This document shows positions 22,372-29,432 of a DNA stretch of 64,000 nt, piece after piece; position 1 is the stretch's first letter, and every line of letters starts with the position of its first letter. Source of the DNA: Bacteroides caccae (GTDB taxonomy: Bacteria > Bacteroidota > Bacteroidia > Bacteroidales > Bacteroidaceae); assembly GCF_002222615.2 (NCBI RefSeq), contig NZ_CP022412.2, positions 1,426,001 to 1,490,000 on the forward strand, in the 5' to 3' direction. A program made the translations under genes and the position numbers. Under the pieces are notes generated by a model. That model was not told where the DNA came from and searched no databases. It worked only from the letters and a program-made list of their open reading frames with translations.

Positions 22372-22429
22372 TACTACCTTTTATTGCAGAATATATTTAT
22401 ATAATACCCCTATCTATGAAAGGTTGAAT
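22372..22429 (+). repeat. Element-specific stem-loop repeat, copy 4
   Basis: TACTACCTTTTA, TTTATATAATACCCC and GAAAGGTTGAAT align with copy 1 at 9316-9374 end to end. It lies directly before the outward promoter at the right end. Confidence 0.7.
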
Positions 22430-22431
22430 AG

Positions 22432-22461
22432 TTGCATTATAAGTATAATTCACTACCTTTG
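22432..22461 (+). promoter_or_regulatory. Outward promoter at the right end
   Basis: TTG at 22432-22434 and TACCTTTG at 22454-22461 have the ideal 19-base spacing and point across attR. There is no element gene downstream. In a circular form the next gene would be the integrase. Confidence 0.6.
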
Positions 22462-22529
22462 CAGCGTGGGTAAATCCTACAAAGGAGATTATTAATTTAT
22501 TGGATAACTAATCTTGTTCTACATAGTTG

Positions 22530-22552
22530 ATGTAAACCAATATGTAAACCGG
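22530..22552 (+). promoter_or_regulatory. Right arm-type repeats, probable integrase binding site
   Basis: ATGTAAACC occurs twice, 12 bases apart, the second followed by GG, as at 5694-5716 with one base changed between the copies. Confidence 0.6.
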
Positions 22553-22652
22553 AGTATAGTTAGTGTAGGAGAGATTTATAAAGCTTTTATTGTAATGTGT
22601 TGATTATTAGAGATATATTACAATCGTATTCGACCGGCGAAGTCACCGGCAA

Positions 22653-22762
22653 GAAGGACTTAAAATCCTTTGGCCATTGCGGCTGTGCGGGTTCAAGTCC
22701 CGCTTCGAGTACGAGTATTCCTGATTAAAAGCTCTGTAAATCTTTGATTTACGGAGCTTTTT
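22653..22762 (+). repeat. attR: 110-bp perfect direct repeat
   Basis: A second copy of 5508-5617. It carries the last 59 bases of tRNA-Leu and the terminator hairpin, but the 5' part of the tRNA gene is missing, so this copy cannot make a tRNA. Confidence 0.95.
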
Positions 22763-22838
22763 GTTTATGTACCAGTTATGGCGTTATTTTGTCTTTGATA
22801 CTGACTAAAACCGGATTTGAGTTTGATTTATGAGCTTT

Positions 22839-22861
22839 ATGTAAACCGGGAGGTAAACCGG
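22839..22861 (+). repeat. Diverged arm repeats beyond attR
   Basis: ATGTAAACCGG followed by GAGGTAAACCGG copies the double motif upstream of the resident integrase. It belongs to the remnant of an earlier element. Confidence 0.55.
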
Positions 22862-22869
22862 AAGTGTAT

Positions 22870-22911
22870 ATGAAAGCCACGGTTAATGTATTGTCTGACG
22901 GGCCTGAATAT
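22870..22911 (+). pseudogene. 5' remnant of a second integrase gene
   Basis: After the diverged arm repeats, an ATG opens MKATVNVLSDGPE, against MKATVNVLCYRSK in the resident integrase. Upstream bases also match (GGAAGTGTATATG versus GGAAATGTGTATG). Similarity stops after about 10-14 codons and the frame then runs into DNA opposite the PL8 gene. This is the start of an older, related integrase whose remainder has been lost. Confidence 0.75.
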
Positions 22912-22942
22912 CTTCCGGTTTTAGCACTCAACTCGTATTATA

Positions 22943-25108
22943 TTAAAGAGAGTATTTCTTGGATGCACCGGCGTAGATGCCTGTCTTTTCAAAATCACAT
23001 AAGATACTACGGGTGTTTTTGGAAACTTTGGGGATGTATACATCCACTTTGATGCACGACTGACTCTGTGCAGGATCAGCAATGTGCAGTTCTGCACTAC
23101 TTTGATAGATATCTTTGAGCATTAATGCGCATGCCTTATCTACTTTTACAGTAATATCTTTGTGAGTGAAAGTTCCTTCCCGGTAAAATACCATTTGCCA
23201 GATATTCAGCTTCTTGTTTCTTACGATCTGCATGGCATCCGTATTTGCCAGGATTTCAATCCCATTCTTTTTATTGTATGCATTCATCTGTCGGGCAGAA
23301 GTTATTCCCGGTGCTATGATGTATGCATAAGTAGCGTTACGAGGGTTAGTTCCATGATTGAATCCGAGTGTGAAAACCTCCCGTTGTTGCATTTCTTTCG
23401 ATTCTGTATGGTTGATGTCATACCATGAGCCCGTTTGTTGCTGATTGCATAAGAATATCCTGCCGCCTTGAGGGAAGATATATCCGATTCCGTTATGTAA
23501 TACCCAATCGGGAGAATCGTAGGAAAATTCTCCTTTCTTTATTGTCGTTTGCTGCTTGTTCTGTGATAATAATATGTTCTTGTCATCAAGCAAACACTGG
23601 TTGATTGTGGTGTATACAGGTGCGTATGAAGTAGAATTGATTCCTGATCCTAAACACACCACTTCATTGTCGAAAAAGAACCAGGCTTTTTTGGCTCCGG
23701 TATTCACACCGGCATAATTGTCCATGTAAGCATAGGCGGACACTCCGTAGATACTGTCGGACACCCCTCCGGCAAAAGTGGAAGTTCCCCGAGTCTGCCA
23801 GTCGCTTGCGGCCATTGGGATCGTGTCCAGTTGCGGAGCCGTTGTTCCGGGGATTCTGCGCCAGTTCCATGCTGGGAAGATATTGGCATATTCATTTCCT
23901 TGAGTTACGATATTGGTACATCCGTCCGACATGAAATAAGTTTTGAGGTTTTCTCCGTTGCCGTATTCACAACGCATGGTGCGGGTGGATACAGTACGGA
24001 CGTCGAACGTATAGCCGGGGCGTACGTGCAGGGTATAGTCTCCTCGGAAATAATGTGTATGCAGAGGCTTTAGTTTGTAGTCGGCAGCCTGTTCATCTTT
24101 TAGACGTGCGATGATAGCTTTGTACTCTTCAATATGTTCCGGATCGAGAACCGCCATACGTTCGGCAAATAGGGCGGTGGCGCTTTTGTCGGTGATATCT
24201 TTCCGGCTTATGCCTCTGCCCAGTACATCGAAAAGCATATATTTTCCGCGTATGGCCTGATAATAAGTTTGGCGCATGAACTTGCTTAACAGCTGTATCT
24301 TCTCGGTGCTCAAGGCATATTTTGTTCCTTGGGTATACATAGCCACCTGAGTTGTTCCTTTCAGGATCTCATCGCCATATCCACCGATATAAAGTTGTAC
24401 ACCATGTTGGAAATAAGAGTTGTCGTGCTGGAAACCTTCTTTTACTGTATATTCTATCGGACTGTAAGCATTTGCGAGAGCCGTTTCCAGGTCGGCCTCG
24501 TTTTTTTCCAGACATGACCGGTAAATCCAGTGAAGTGCGATGTCGGTTCTGTTAGCACCGGTCCATTTGACGGGGTCTCCTCCTTCTTTGCGGATACGTT
24601 GCAAGGTTTTAGTTTCCAATTCTGCCGGTATCTGTTTTTTCCCGACACGCATCTGTATAAGCAGTATACCGATTTTCTGCGGTTCGGCAATCTGGTTGTA
24701 CCACCAGTTGTTGCAGTTCGGATTGCGTTCATACCAATATTCCAGCCCTTTCACTATCTTATTATAGATATCTTCGTTCTGATAGTAAGTATTCTGAGGG
24801 TTGGTGTAGGCAAATGCAAAATCATACAGTCGGTCTATGTGAGTGAGAGGTTCCCAGTTTGTACGGTCGCGGCGGCTGTAGTCCACGTCGGTGAAACAGC
24901 CTTTGGCGGTATCGTATTTGTGTAGAAACTCGTCAATAAGCGGATTCTGTGCAAAGTCTTTCCTTATTTTCTCCATTAAAGTTTCAAATTCATCATTGTC
25001 GGAGGGATATAGGTTGTTGATGTAGTTTTGGCTAGCCTTTGCCGTACTTGGTGTGAACAATCGGACAATTAAAAGCAAAAGGATGATAATGTGGTAATTG
25101 AATTTCAT
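22943..25108 (-). CDS. Polysaccharide lyase family 8 (hyaluronan/chondroitin lyase type)
   Basis: A 721-residue exported enzyme that should cut uronic-acid-containing glycans by beta-elimination. The signal peptide is MKFNYHIIILLLLIVRLF plus TPSTAKA. PL8 hallmarks are NWWYNQIAEPQKIGILLI in the alpha-toroid, the active-site region DNSYFQHGVQLYIGGYGDEI (catalytic histidine and tyrosine) near 240, and LGRGISR (arginine) near 305. Beta-sandwich domains follow (NWRRIPGTT near 420). The C-terminus is complete. The preferred glycan cannot be read from sequence. No SusC/SusD pair is adjacent. It ends only about 30 bases from the integrase remnant. Confidence 0.9.
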   Translation of the reverse strand: MKFNYHIIILLLLIVRLFTPSTAKASQNYINNLYPSDNDEFETLMEKIRKDFAQNPLIDEFLHKYDTAKGCFTDVDYSRRDRTNWEPLTHIDRLYDFAFAYTNPQNTYYQNEDIYNKIVKGLEYWYERNPNCNNWWYNQIAEPQKIGILLIQMRVGKKQIPAELETKTLQRIRKEGGDPVKWTGANRTDIALHWIYRSCLEKNEADLETALANAYSPIEYTVKEGFQHDNSYFQHGVQLYIGGYGDEILKGTTQVAMYTQGTKYALSTEKIQLLSKFMRQTYYQAIRGKYMLFDVLGRGISRKDITDKSATALFAERMAVLDPEHIEEYKAIIARLKDEQAADYKLKPLHTHYFRGDYTLHVRPGYTFDVRTVSTRTMRCEYGNGENLKTYFMSDGCTNIVTQGNEYANIFPAWNWRRIPGTTAPQLDTIPMAASDWQTRGTSTFAGGVSDSIYGVSAYAYMDNYAGVNTGAKKAWFFFDNEVVCLGSGINSTSYAPVYTTINQCLLDDKNILLSQNKQQTTIKKGEFSYDSPDWVLHNGIGYIFPQGGRIFLCNQQQTGSWYDINHTESKEMQQREVFTLGFNHGTNPRNATYAYIIAPGITSARQMNAYNKKNGIEILANTDAMQIVRNKKLNIWQMVFYREGTFTHKDITVKVDKACALMLKDIYQSSAELHIADPAQSQSCIKVDVYIPKVSKNTRSILCDFEKTGIYAGASKKYSL

Positions 25109-25148
25109 GTTATTATTGATTTAATACGTTGTAATAAATTATAGTGGG

Positions 25149-25156
25149 CAAAGATA
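25149..25156 (-). promoter_or_regulatory. -7 promoter box for the PL8 lyase
   Basis: On the minus strand TATCTTTG matches the consensus, 41 bases upstream of the PL8 ATG. Confidence 0.55.
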
Positions 25157-25272
25157 TGGAAATCTTGTAATATGGCCGGTCACAATTATTTTTTTCTTTA
25201 TCGGTTTATTGGTATTTTTTGCCTCGTGCCTTATTTATTTCTAAAATGGGACAGAAGTACACTGCTCGGTTC

Positions 25273-25290
25273 AGATACAGTACTGTATCT
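25273..25290 (+). promoter_or_regulatory. Perfect 18-bp palindrome upstream of the PL8 lyase
   Basis: AGATACAGT followed by ACTGTATCT is perfectly symmetric. It lies about 120 bases upstream of the PL8 promoter box, so it may be an operator for a dimeric regulator. Confidence 0.4.
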
Positions 25291-25476
25291 TTCTTCTTCC
25301 TGATTTGTGTAATCGTCATTGTTTCTTATCTTGATTTCTTGCGATTATAAGTGTTCGCTACGGGTAGCAGGGTATGCATGGATTGTTTGTGGTGCAAGTT
25401 GTTACATAGCTTGAACACAATAAAGACTGAAGTTGCTTGTTTACGGGCAGGTTAAGTAAGACTTTATAAGAAGGGA

Positions 25477-25616
25477 AGCCGGTATAGTTGTGTTGAGATA
25501 CCGGTATTATTCTGTCAGGATACCGGTATTACTAATTCGCCACGGCTGTGACGAGTTCTTCTCACAGCTGTGGAGAGATCCTTTCACGGCCGTGGCGAAT
25601 ACTCTCCACGGCTGTG
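25477..25616 (+). repeat. Array of seven short palindromes at 22-bp spacing
   Basis: Palindrome centres fall at about 25480, 25502, 25524, 25545, 25567, 25589 and 25611, a 22-bp period with one 21-bp step. The first three cores are AGCCGGTA or TACCGGTA. The last four are CACGGCTGTG, CACAGCTGTG, CACGGCCGTG and CACGGCTGTG. Spacer sequences vary. Confidence 0.8.
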
Positions 25617-25786
25617 GCGAGTTAATTATAACGGCGGCTTTTGCGAACAATCATTACCTGATAACAGATGAATACCTACTGTATGACGGATGTTTAATGG
25701 GGGCCTAAGCCGAAAGGCGAGTATAGCTGAACGGAAAGGACATAGGGGAGAGTGAGTGGTAAAGCAGTAGGCTGATAATAAAACAA

Positions 25787-25814
25787 GCCGATTGCAACCC
25801 CCATTACAATCGGC
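25787..25814 (-). terminator. Terminator after the DUF2007-like gene
   Basis: GCCGATTG and CAATCGGC form a perfect 8-bp stem with a 12-base loop. On the minus strand the stem is followed by TTGTTTTATT. Confidence 0.65.
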
Positions 25815-25843
25815 ACTCAATCCTGAATATATTAACCTAAAAC

Positions 25844-26044
25844 CTATGAAATCTTTCTATTGCCAATCACACGCATTGCTGCCGTATAATATTCGCAAGG
25901 GACAGATAAGAGGAAACCGTTCCGCCCATTCTCTTTCATTGAAACCTCAATATATGCTGCTTTCAGCAGATTCTTTACGCTGGCTACTTCCCAAGGACTA
26001 CCAGCAAAAACATTGACTTGAGAAATCTTTCTACTTGTAATCAT
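25844..26044 (-). CDS. DUF2007-like small protein
   Basis: A 66-residue protein, MITSRKISQVNVFAGSPWEV onward, then ASVKNLLKAAYIEVSMKENG and a C-terminal YYTAAMRVIGNRK. The ferredoxin-like pattern 'VFAG.PWE...VK.LL..A.IE' is what I recall of DUF2007 signal-transduction-related proteins in Bacteroides. It has a promoter box on the minus strand (26078-26085) and its own terminator, so it is monocistronic. Function unknown. Confidence 0.65.
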   Translation of the reverse strand: MITSRKISQVNVFAGSPWEVASVKNLLKAAYIEVSMKENGRNGFLLSVPCEYYTAAMRVIGNRKIS

Positions 26045-26077
26045 AATCTTTATAGTGTGTTTTTATTTTTACTGTGG

Positions 26078-26085
26078 CAAAGATA
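26078..26085 (-). promoter_or_regulatory. -7 promoter box for the DUF2007-like gene
   Basis: The minus strand reads TATCTTTG, 34 bases upstream of the ATG. Confidence 0.5.
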
Positions 26086-26196
26086 AGAGACAAAAACGAC
26101 TTAGACGTGTAATTTTGATTCAGATATAGTATACAAATGATTCATTGAACCAGAATTTGCATAAGTTGACCAATTTGTAGCATTGTGCATGAAAAG

Positions 26197-26239
26197 AAAT
26201 CCTCCTTTAGGCTGTTGGGAAGCAGCTAAAGGAGGATTT
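26197..26239 (-). terminator. Strong terminator after the acyl-CoA synthetase gene
   Basis: AAATCCTCCTTTAG pairs with CTAAAGGAGGATTT over 14 bp, flanked by T-rich sequence in both orientations. Confidence 0.8.
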
Positions 26240-26264
26240 TATCGATGAAATGGTCGTTTTTTAT

Positions 26265-27920
26265 TTACTTCTGATCGTTCTCGCGGATTTCTACACGACG
26301 AATCTTACCGCTGATTGTTTTCGGAAGTTCTTCTACGAACTCGATTACACGCGGATATTTATAGGGCGCAGTCACTTTCTTCACGTGATTCTGCAATTCT
26401 TTGATTAATTCTTCTCCCGCGCGGTTCTTATATTCTTTAGACAATACAATCGTTGCTTTCACCACTTGTCCGCGAATCTCGTCGGGCACTCCGGTAATGG
26501 CACATTCTACAACTGCGGGATGTGTCATCAAGGCGCTTTCCACTTCGAACGGGCCGATGCGGTAGCCGGAACTCTTGATAACGTCGTCGGCACGACCTAC
26601 AAACCAGAGATAACCGTCTTCATCTTTCCAGGCAACGTCTCCGGTATAGTAAATTCCATCGTGCCAAGCTTCATGGGTACGTTCCGCATCCCGGTAATAC
26701 TCTTTGAAAAGACCGAGCGGCTTACCTTTGCTGGTACGGATTACGATTTGTCCCTGCTCTCCGGCTTCTACGGAACGGCCTTCATGGTCAATCAAGTCCA
26801 CATCATATTGGGGATTGGGCAATCCCATGCTACCCGGTTTCGGTTGCATCCAAGGCATAGTGGCAATGGTAAGAGTAGTTTCGGTCTGACCGAAACCTTC
26901 CATGAGTTTGATGCCTGTCAACTTCTTGAATGTATCGAATACAGCGGGATTCAATGCTTCTCCGGCAATAGTGCAGTATTTGAGTGAAGACAGATCGAAC
27001 TTCGTCAGGTCTTCGTGAATCAGGAAGCGGAAGATAGTGGGAGGTGCACAGAGGGAAGTTACATGATAATTCTGTATCTTTTCCAGAATGTCTCCCGGAG
27101 TGAACTTCTCGTGGTCATAGACAAAGATGTTTGCTCCGGCAATCCATTGTCCGTAGAGCTTTCCCCACACGGCCTTGCCCCAGCCTGTATCGGCGATAGT
27201 AAGGTGAAGGCTGTTTTCGTTCAGATTATGCCAGAAGCTGCCGGTAACGATATGGCCCAGCGGATAGGTAAAGTCATGTGCCACCATTTTAGGTTCGCCG
27301 GTGGTGCCGGAAGTGAAATACATTAATGAGATATCATCGTTGGTGTTTGCATGGCGGGGCCGTACAAACGGGGCGGCACTCTCAATCCCTGCGTGGAAGT
27401 CTTCGAATCCTTCCGGAATCTCGGGACCGACGCTGACCAGCTTTTCTACGGTAGGGCACTCGGGCAGGGCGTCCTTGATATGTTGCAGGATGATTCCTTC
27501 GCCGGCAGCTACGATCATCTTGATGTCAGCAGCGTTGCAACGGTAGATGATATCTTTTTTAGTCAGCAGATGAGTGGCCGGAATGACGGTTGCTCCCAGT
27601 TTGTGAAGGGCGATCGTGCTATACCAGAACTCGTAGCGGCGTTTCAGGATCAGCATAACCATGTCGCCACGGCCGATGCCCAGACTTTGGAAATAGGAAG
27701 CCGTCATGTCTGTGTAACGTTTCATGTCGGCAAATGAGAACTGACGGCTTTCACCTTTGTCATTTGTCCACAGTAAAGCGTTCTTGTCGGGCTGTTCGGC
27801 AGCCCAGGCATCTACTACGTCATAACCGAAGTTGAAGTTTTCCGGGACGTTTATTTTCAGGTTCTTGATGAAATCCTCTTGTGAGGTAAAGGAGGTCTGT
27901 GATAAAAATCTTTCTACCAT
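26265..27920 (-). CDS. AMP-forming acyl-CoA synthetase
   Basis: A 551-residue enzyme of the adenylate-forming family that activates a carboxylic acid to its CoA thioester with ATP. The P-loop-like YFTSGTTGEPKMVAHD lies near residues 190-205. GEALNPAVFDTFKKLTG and EGFGQTETTL (about 330-355) follow, YTGDVAWKDEDGYLWFVGR is near 430, and the C-terminal PKTISGKIRR holds the adenylation lysine. The family includes acetyl- to medium-chain acyl-CoA synthetases, and the substrate cannot be fixed from sequence. It starts seven bases after an XRE-cupin regulator gene and probably forms a self-regulated pair with it. Confidence 0.92.
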   Translation of the reverse strand: MVERFLSQTSFTSQEDFIKNLKINVPENFNFGYDVVDAWAAEQPDKNALLWTNDKGESRQFSFADMKRYTDMTASYFQSLGIGRGDMVMLILKRRYEFWYSTIALHKLGATVIPATHLLTKKDIIYRCNAADIKMIVAAGEGIILQHIKDALPECPTVEKLVSVGPEIPEGFEDFHAGIESAAPFVRPRHANTNDDISLMYFTSGTTGEPKMVAHDFTYPLGHIVTGSFWHNLNENSLHLTIADTGWGKAVWGKLYGQWIAGANIFVYDHEKFTPGDILEKIQNYHVTSLCAPPTIFRFLIHEDLTKFDLSSLKYCTIAGEALNPAVFDTFKKLTGIKLMEGFGQTETTLTIATMPWMQPKPGSMGLPNPQYDVDLIDHEGRSVEAGEQGQIVIRTSKGKPLGLFKEYYRDAERTHEAWHDGIYYTGDVAWKDEDGYLWFVGRADDVIKSSGYRIGPFEVESALMTHPAVVECAITGVPDEIRGQVVKATIVLSKEYKNRAGEELIKELQNHVKKVTAPYKYPRVIEFVEELPKTISGKIRRVEIRENDQK

Positions 27921-27927
27921 GATGTTA

Positions 27928-28482
27928 TTACATAATTACTGCCAGAAAACGTACCGTTTTGCCGTCGAGCGCTTTCATGCCATGTGGAAGTTTGGAGTTA
28001 AAATAAATGCTGTCGCCTTGGTTGAGGATGATTTCCTTGCCTTCGATGTTGATAAGCATACGTCCTTCGAGTACGAGGTTGAACTCCTGACCGTTATGCT
28101 TGTTGTAATGGATCGGCTCGTCATCTCCTTTCGGTTCAACGGTGACGATGAACGGGTCGGCGGTACGGTTCATGAATCCGGCTGCCAGAGACTGGTATTT
28201 GTAGGCTTTCGTACGTTCGATACTGGTCCCCTTGCCGGCGCGGGTTACAAAGTAGCTGCTCATTTTGGGTTCTTCGCCGAACATCAGGGCATCGAGGGCG
28301 ACATTGTAGGTACGGGCTATTTTCTGCAACATACTGACAGAAATATCGTATTCTCCAGTTTCTGCGAGTCGGTACTCTTCAGCAGAAATGTCACTGTCGC
28401 GGGCGATATCCTCAGAAGTCAGTTCGAGTACGTCGCGTAGTCCGCGGAGGCGTTCTGCTATTTGTTTAATTTGGTCATTCAT
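27928..28482 (-). CDS. XRE-family regulator with cupin domain
   Basis: A 184-residue transcription regulator. Residues 1-70 form a lambda-repressor-type helix-turn-helix (LRGLRDVLELTSEDIARDSD, then ISVSMLQKIARTYNVALDAL). Residues 110-184 form a cupin barrel (HNGQEFNLVLEGRMLINIEG, then LNQGDSIYFNSKLPHGMKAL) that would sense a small ligand. It is seven bases upstream of the acyl-CoA synthetase, so it likely controls that gene in response to the acid or its CoA ester. It could be either repressor or activator. Confidence 0.9.
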   Translation of the reverse strand: MNDQIKQIAERLRGLRDVLELTSEDIARDSDISAEEYRLAETGEYDISVSMLQKIARTYNVALDALMFGEEPKMSSYFVTRAGKGTSIERTKAYKYQSLAAGFMNRTADPFIVTVEPKGDDEPIHYNKHNGQEFNLVLEGRMLINIEGKEIILNQGDSIYFNSKLPHGMKALDGKTVRFLAVIM

Positions 28483-28521
28483 ACAAGTGGTTGGTATTTT
28501 ATGATTAATAATTTTGTGGCG

Positions 28522-29295
28522 TTATTTGGAGGCTTTCATCGCTTTGATAATGGCGGAAGTAAAGCCGTTGTGTTCCAGTTCGTTGATCCCTTTGATTGTG
28601 ATTCCGCCCGGTGTAGTCACTTTGTCGATTTCTACGCTGGGGTGGGTGTCGTTGTTTTGAATCAATGCAGCAGCTCCTTTCAGGGATTGCGCTATCATTT
28701 GCATGGCGTCTTTGGGGCGGAGTCCCATTTCGATGCCGGCTTGCATAGCTGCCTGGATATATTTCAATACGTAGGCAATGCCGCAGGAAGCCAATGCGGT
28801 GGCTGCTGTTATTTTATCTTCGGGAATCAGCATGACTGTTCCCATTTCGCTGAATAGGCGGAGGATAAATTGGTCCTGTTCGTCATTCGTATTACGTGCG
28901 GCGACCAGTGTCATGCTTTCCAGTTCGCTGATGGCCGTGTTCGGAATCAGACGGAACATTGCCATTTCCGGTGCGATGACGTAATGAGCCAGTTCTTCAA
29001 AGCTGATACCGGCGGCTACCGAGATAAGTATCTGTTTGCTTTTTAGTTTCAACTCGCGCATGACCGGTTGCATCAGCCACGGTTTGACGGCTAGAATGAC
29101 AATGTCTGCTCCTGTGGCGGCTTCTGCGTTATTGTTTGTGGTAGAGATACTCGGAAATTCCTTTTTCAGTCTCTCTAGTTTTCCGGCACTGGGATTGGAT
29201 ACGATGATGTCCGAATCTGCTATCAGGCTTCCTTTTGCCAGGCCACGGGCGATTGAACCGCCCATATTTCCTGCACCGATAATGGCTATTTTCAT
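28522..29295 (-). CDS. proC: Pyrroline-5-carboxylate reductase ProC
   Basis: ProC reduces pyrroline-5-carboxylate to proline with NAD(P)H. The N-terminal Rossmann motif is KIAIIGAGNMGGSIARGL. ILAVKPWLMQPV is near residue 70, and the C-terminal signature region is VTTPGGITIKGINELEHNGF. At 257 residues it is slightly short but complete. It lies next to the arginine operon, but its own TAnnTTTG box and the argD terminator separate it. Glutamate-derived proline and arginine synthesis are thus neighbours. Confidence 0.94.
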   Translation of the reverse strand: MKIAIIGAGNMGGSIARGLAKGSLIADSDIIVSNPSAGKLERLKKEFPSISTTNNNAEAATGADIVILAVKPWLMQPVMRELKLKSKQILISVAAGISFEELAHYVIAPEMAMFRLIPNTAISELESMTLVAARNTNDEQDQFILRLFSEMGTVMLIPEDKITAATALASCGIAYVLKYIQAAMQAGIEMGLRPKDAMQMIAQSLKGAAALIQNNDTHPSVEIDKVTTPGGITIKGINELEHNGFTSAIIKAMKASK

Positions 29296-29325
29296 ATACG
29301 CTTGTTTTTAATGAGTTGTCACAGG

Positions 29326-29333
29326 CAAAGGTA
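29326..29333 (-). promoter_or_regulatory. -7 promoter box for proC
   Basis: The minus strand reads TACCTTTG, 31 bases upstream of the proC ATG and downstream of the argD terminator. Confidence 0.6.
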
Positions 29334-29354
29334 ACGGTTAATTACGAAAAAACA

Positions 29355-29400
29355 AAAAGCAGCCTGAATAAGAAATCGTTTTCTTGTAAAGGCTGCTTTT
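29355..29400 (-). terminator. Terminator of the arginine operon
   Basis: AAAAGCAGCCT and AGGCTGCTTTT make a perfect 11-bp stem. On the minus strand it is followed by a TTTTTTCG tract. Confidence 0.8.
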
Positions 29401-29432
29401 ATTGTTGGCTGTTTATTAATCAGAATGAGCAA

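Larger units (their letters stand above)
5508..22762 (+). mobile_element. Integrated element at tRNA-Leu(UAA), about 17.1 kb
   Basis: The 110-bp repeats at each end, an integrase gene next to the tRNA, and integrase-arm-type repeats just inside both ends define this element. Its DNA is visibly more AT-rich than the flanks. It carries its own integrase, a helicase-like protein, a winged-helix protein, DUF3871, a second recombinase and much unrecognised cargo. I see no relaxase, coupling protein, type IV secretion gene, capsid, portal, terminase or tail gene. It therefore looks like a non-autonomous integrative element or satellite that needs a helper for transfer. Confidence 0.93.

Noticed and set aside
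22653..22711. Second tRNA-Leu gene
   Set aside because: Only the last 59 bases are present; the acceptor 5' strand and the D arm are missing, so it is the attR copy.
5508..22762. Conjugative transposon of the CTnDOT type
   Set aside because: No mobilisation, coupling or tra gene is recognisable, no tetQ or rteABC, and the size is too small.
22864..23052. 62-codon gene starting MYMKATVNVL
   Set aside because: Only the first 10-14 codons resemble an integrase; the remainder lies opposite the end of the PL8 gene. Treated as an integrase remnant.
24530..24925. 131-codon plus-strand frame inside the PL8 gene
   Set aside because: Antisense shadow of a well-recognised lyase; no independent signals.
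25490..25708. 72-codon frame across the 22-bp palindrome array
   Set aside because: The frame simply runs through the palindromic repeats; the translation has no protein-like pattern and no promoter or neighbour supports it.
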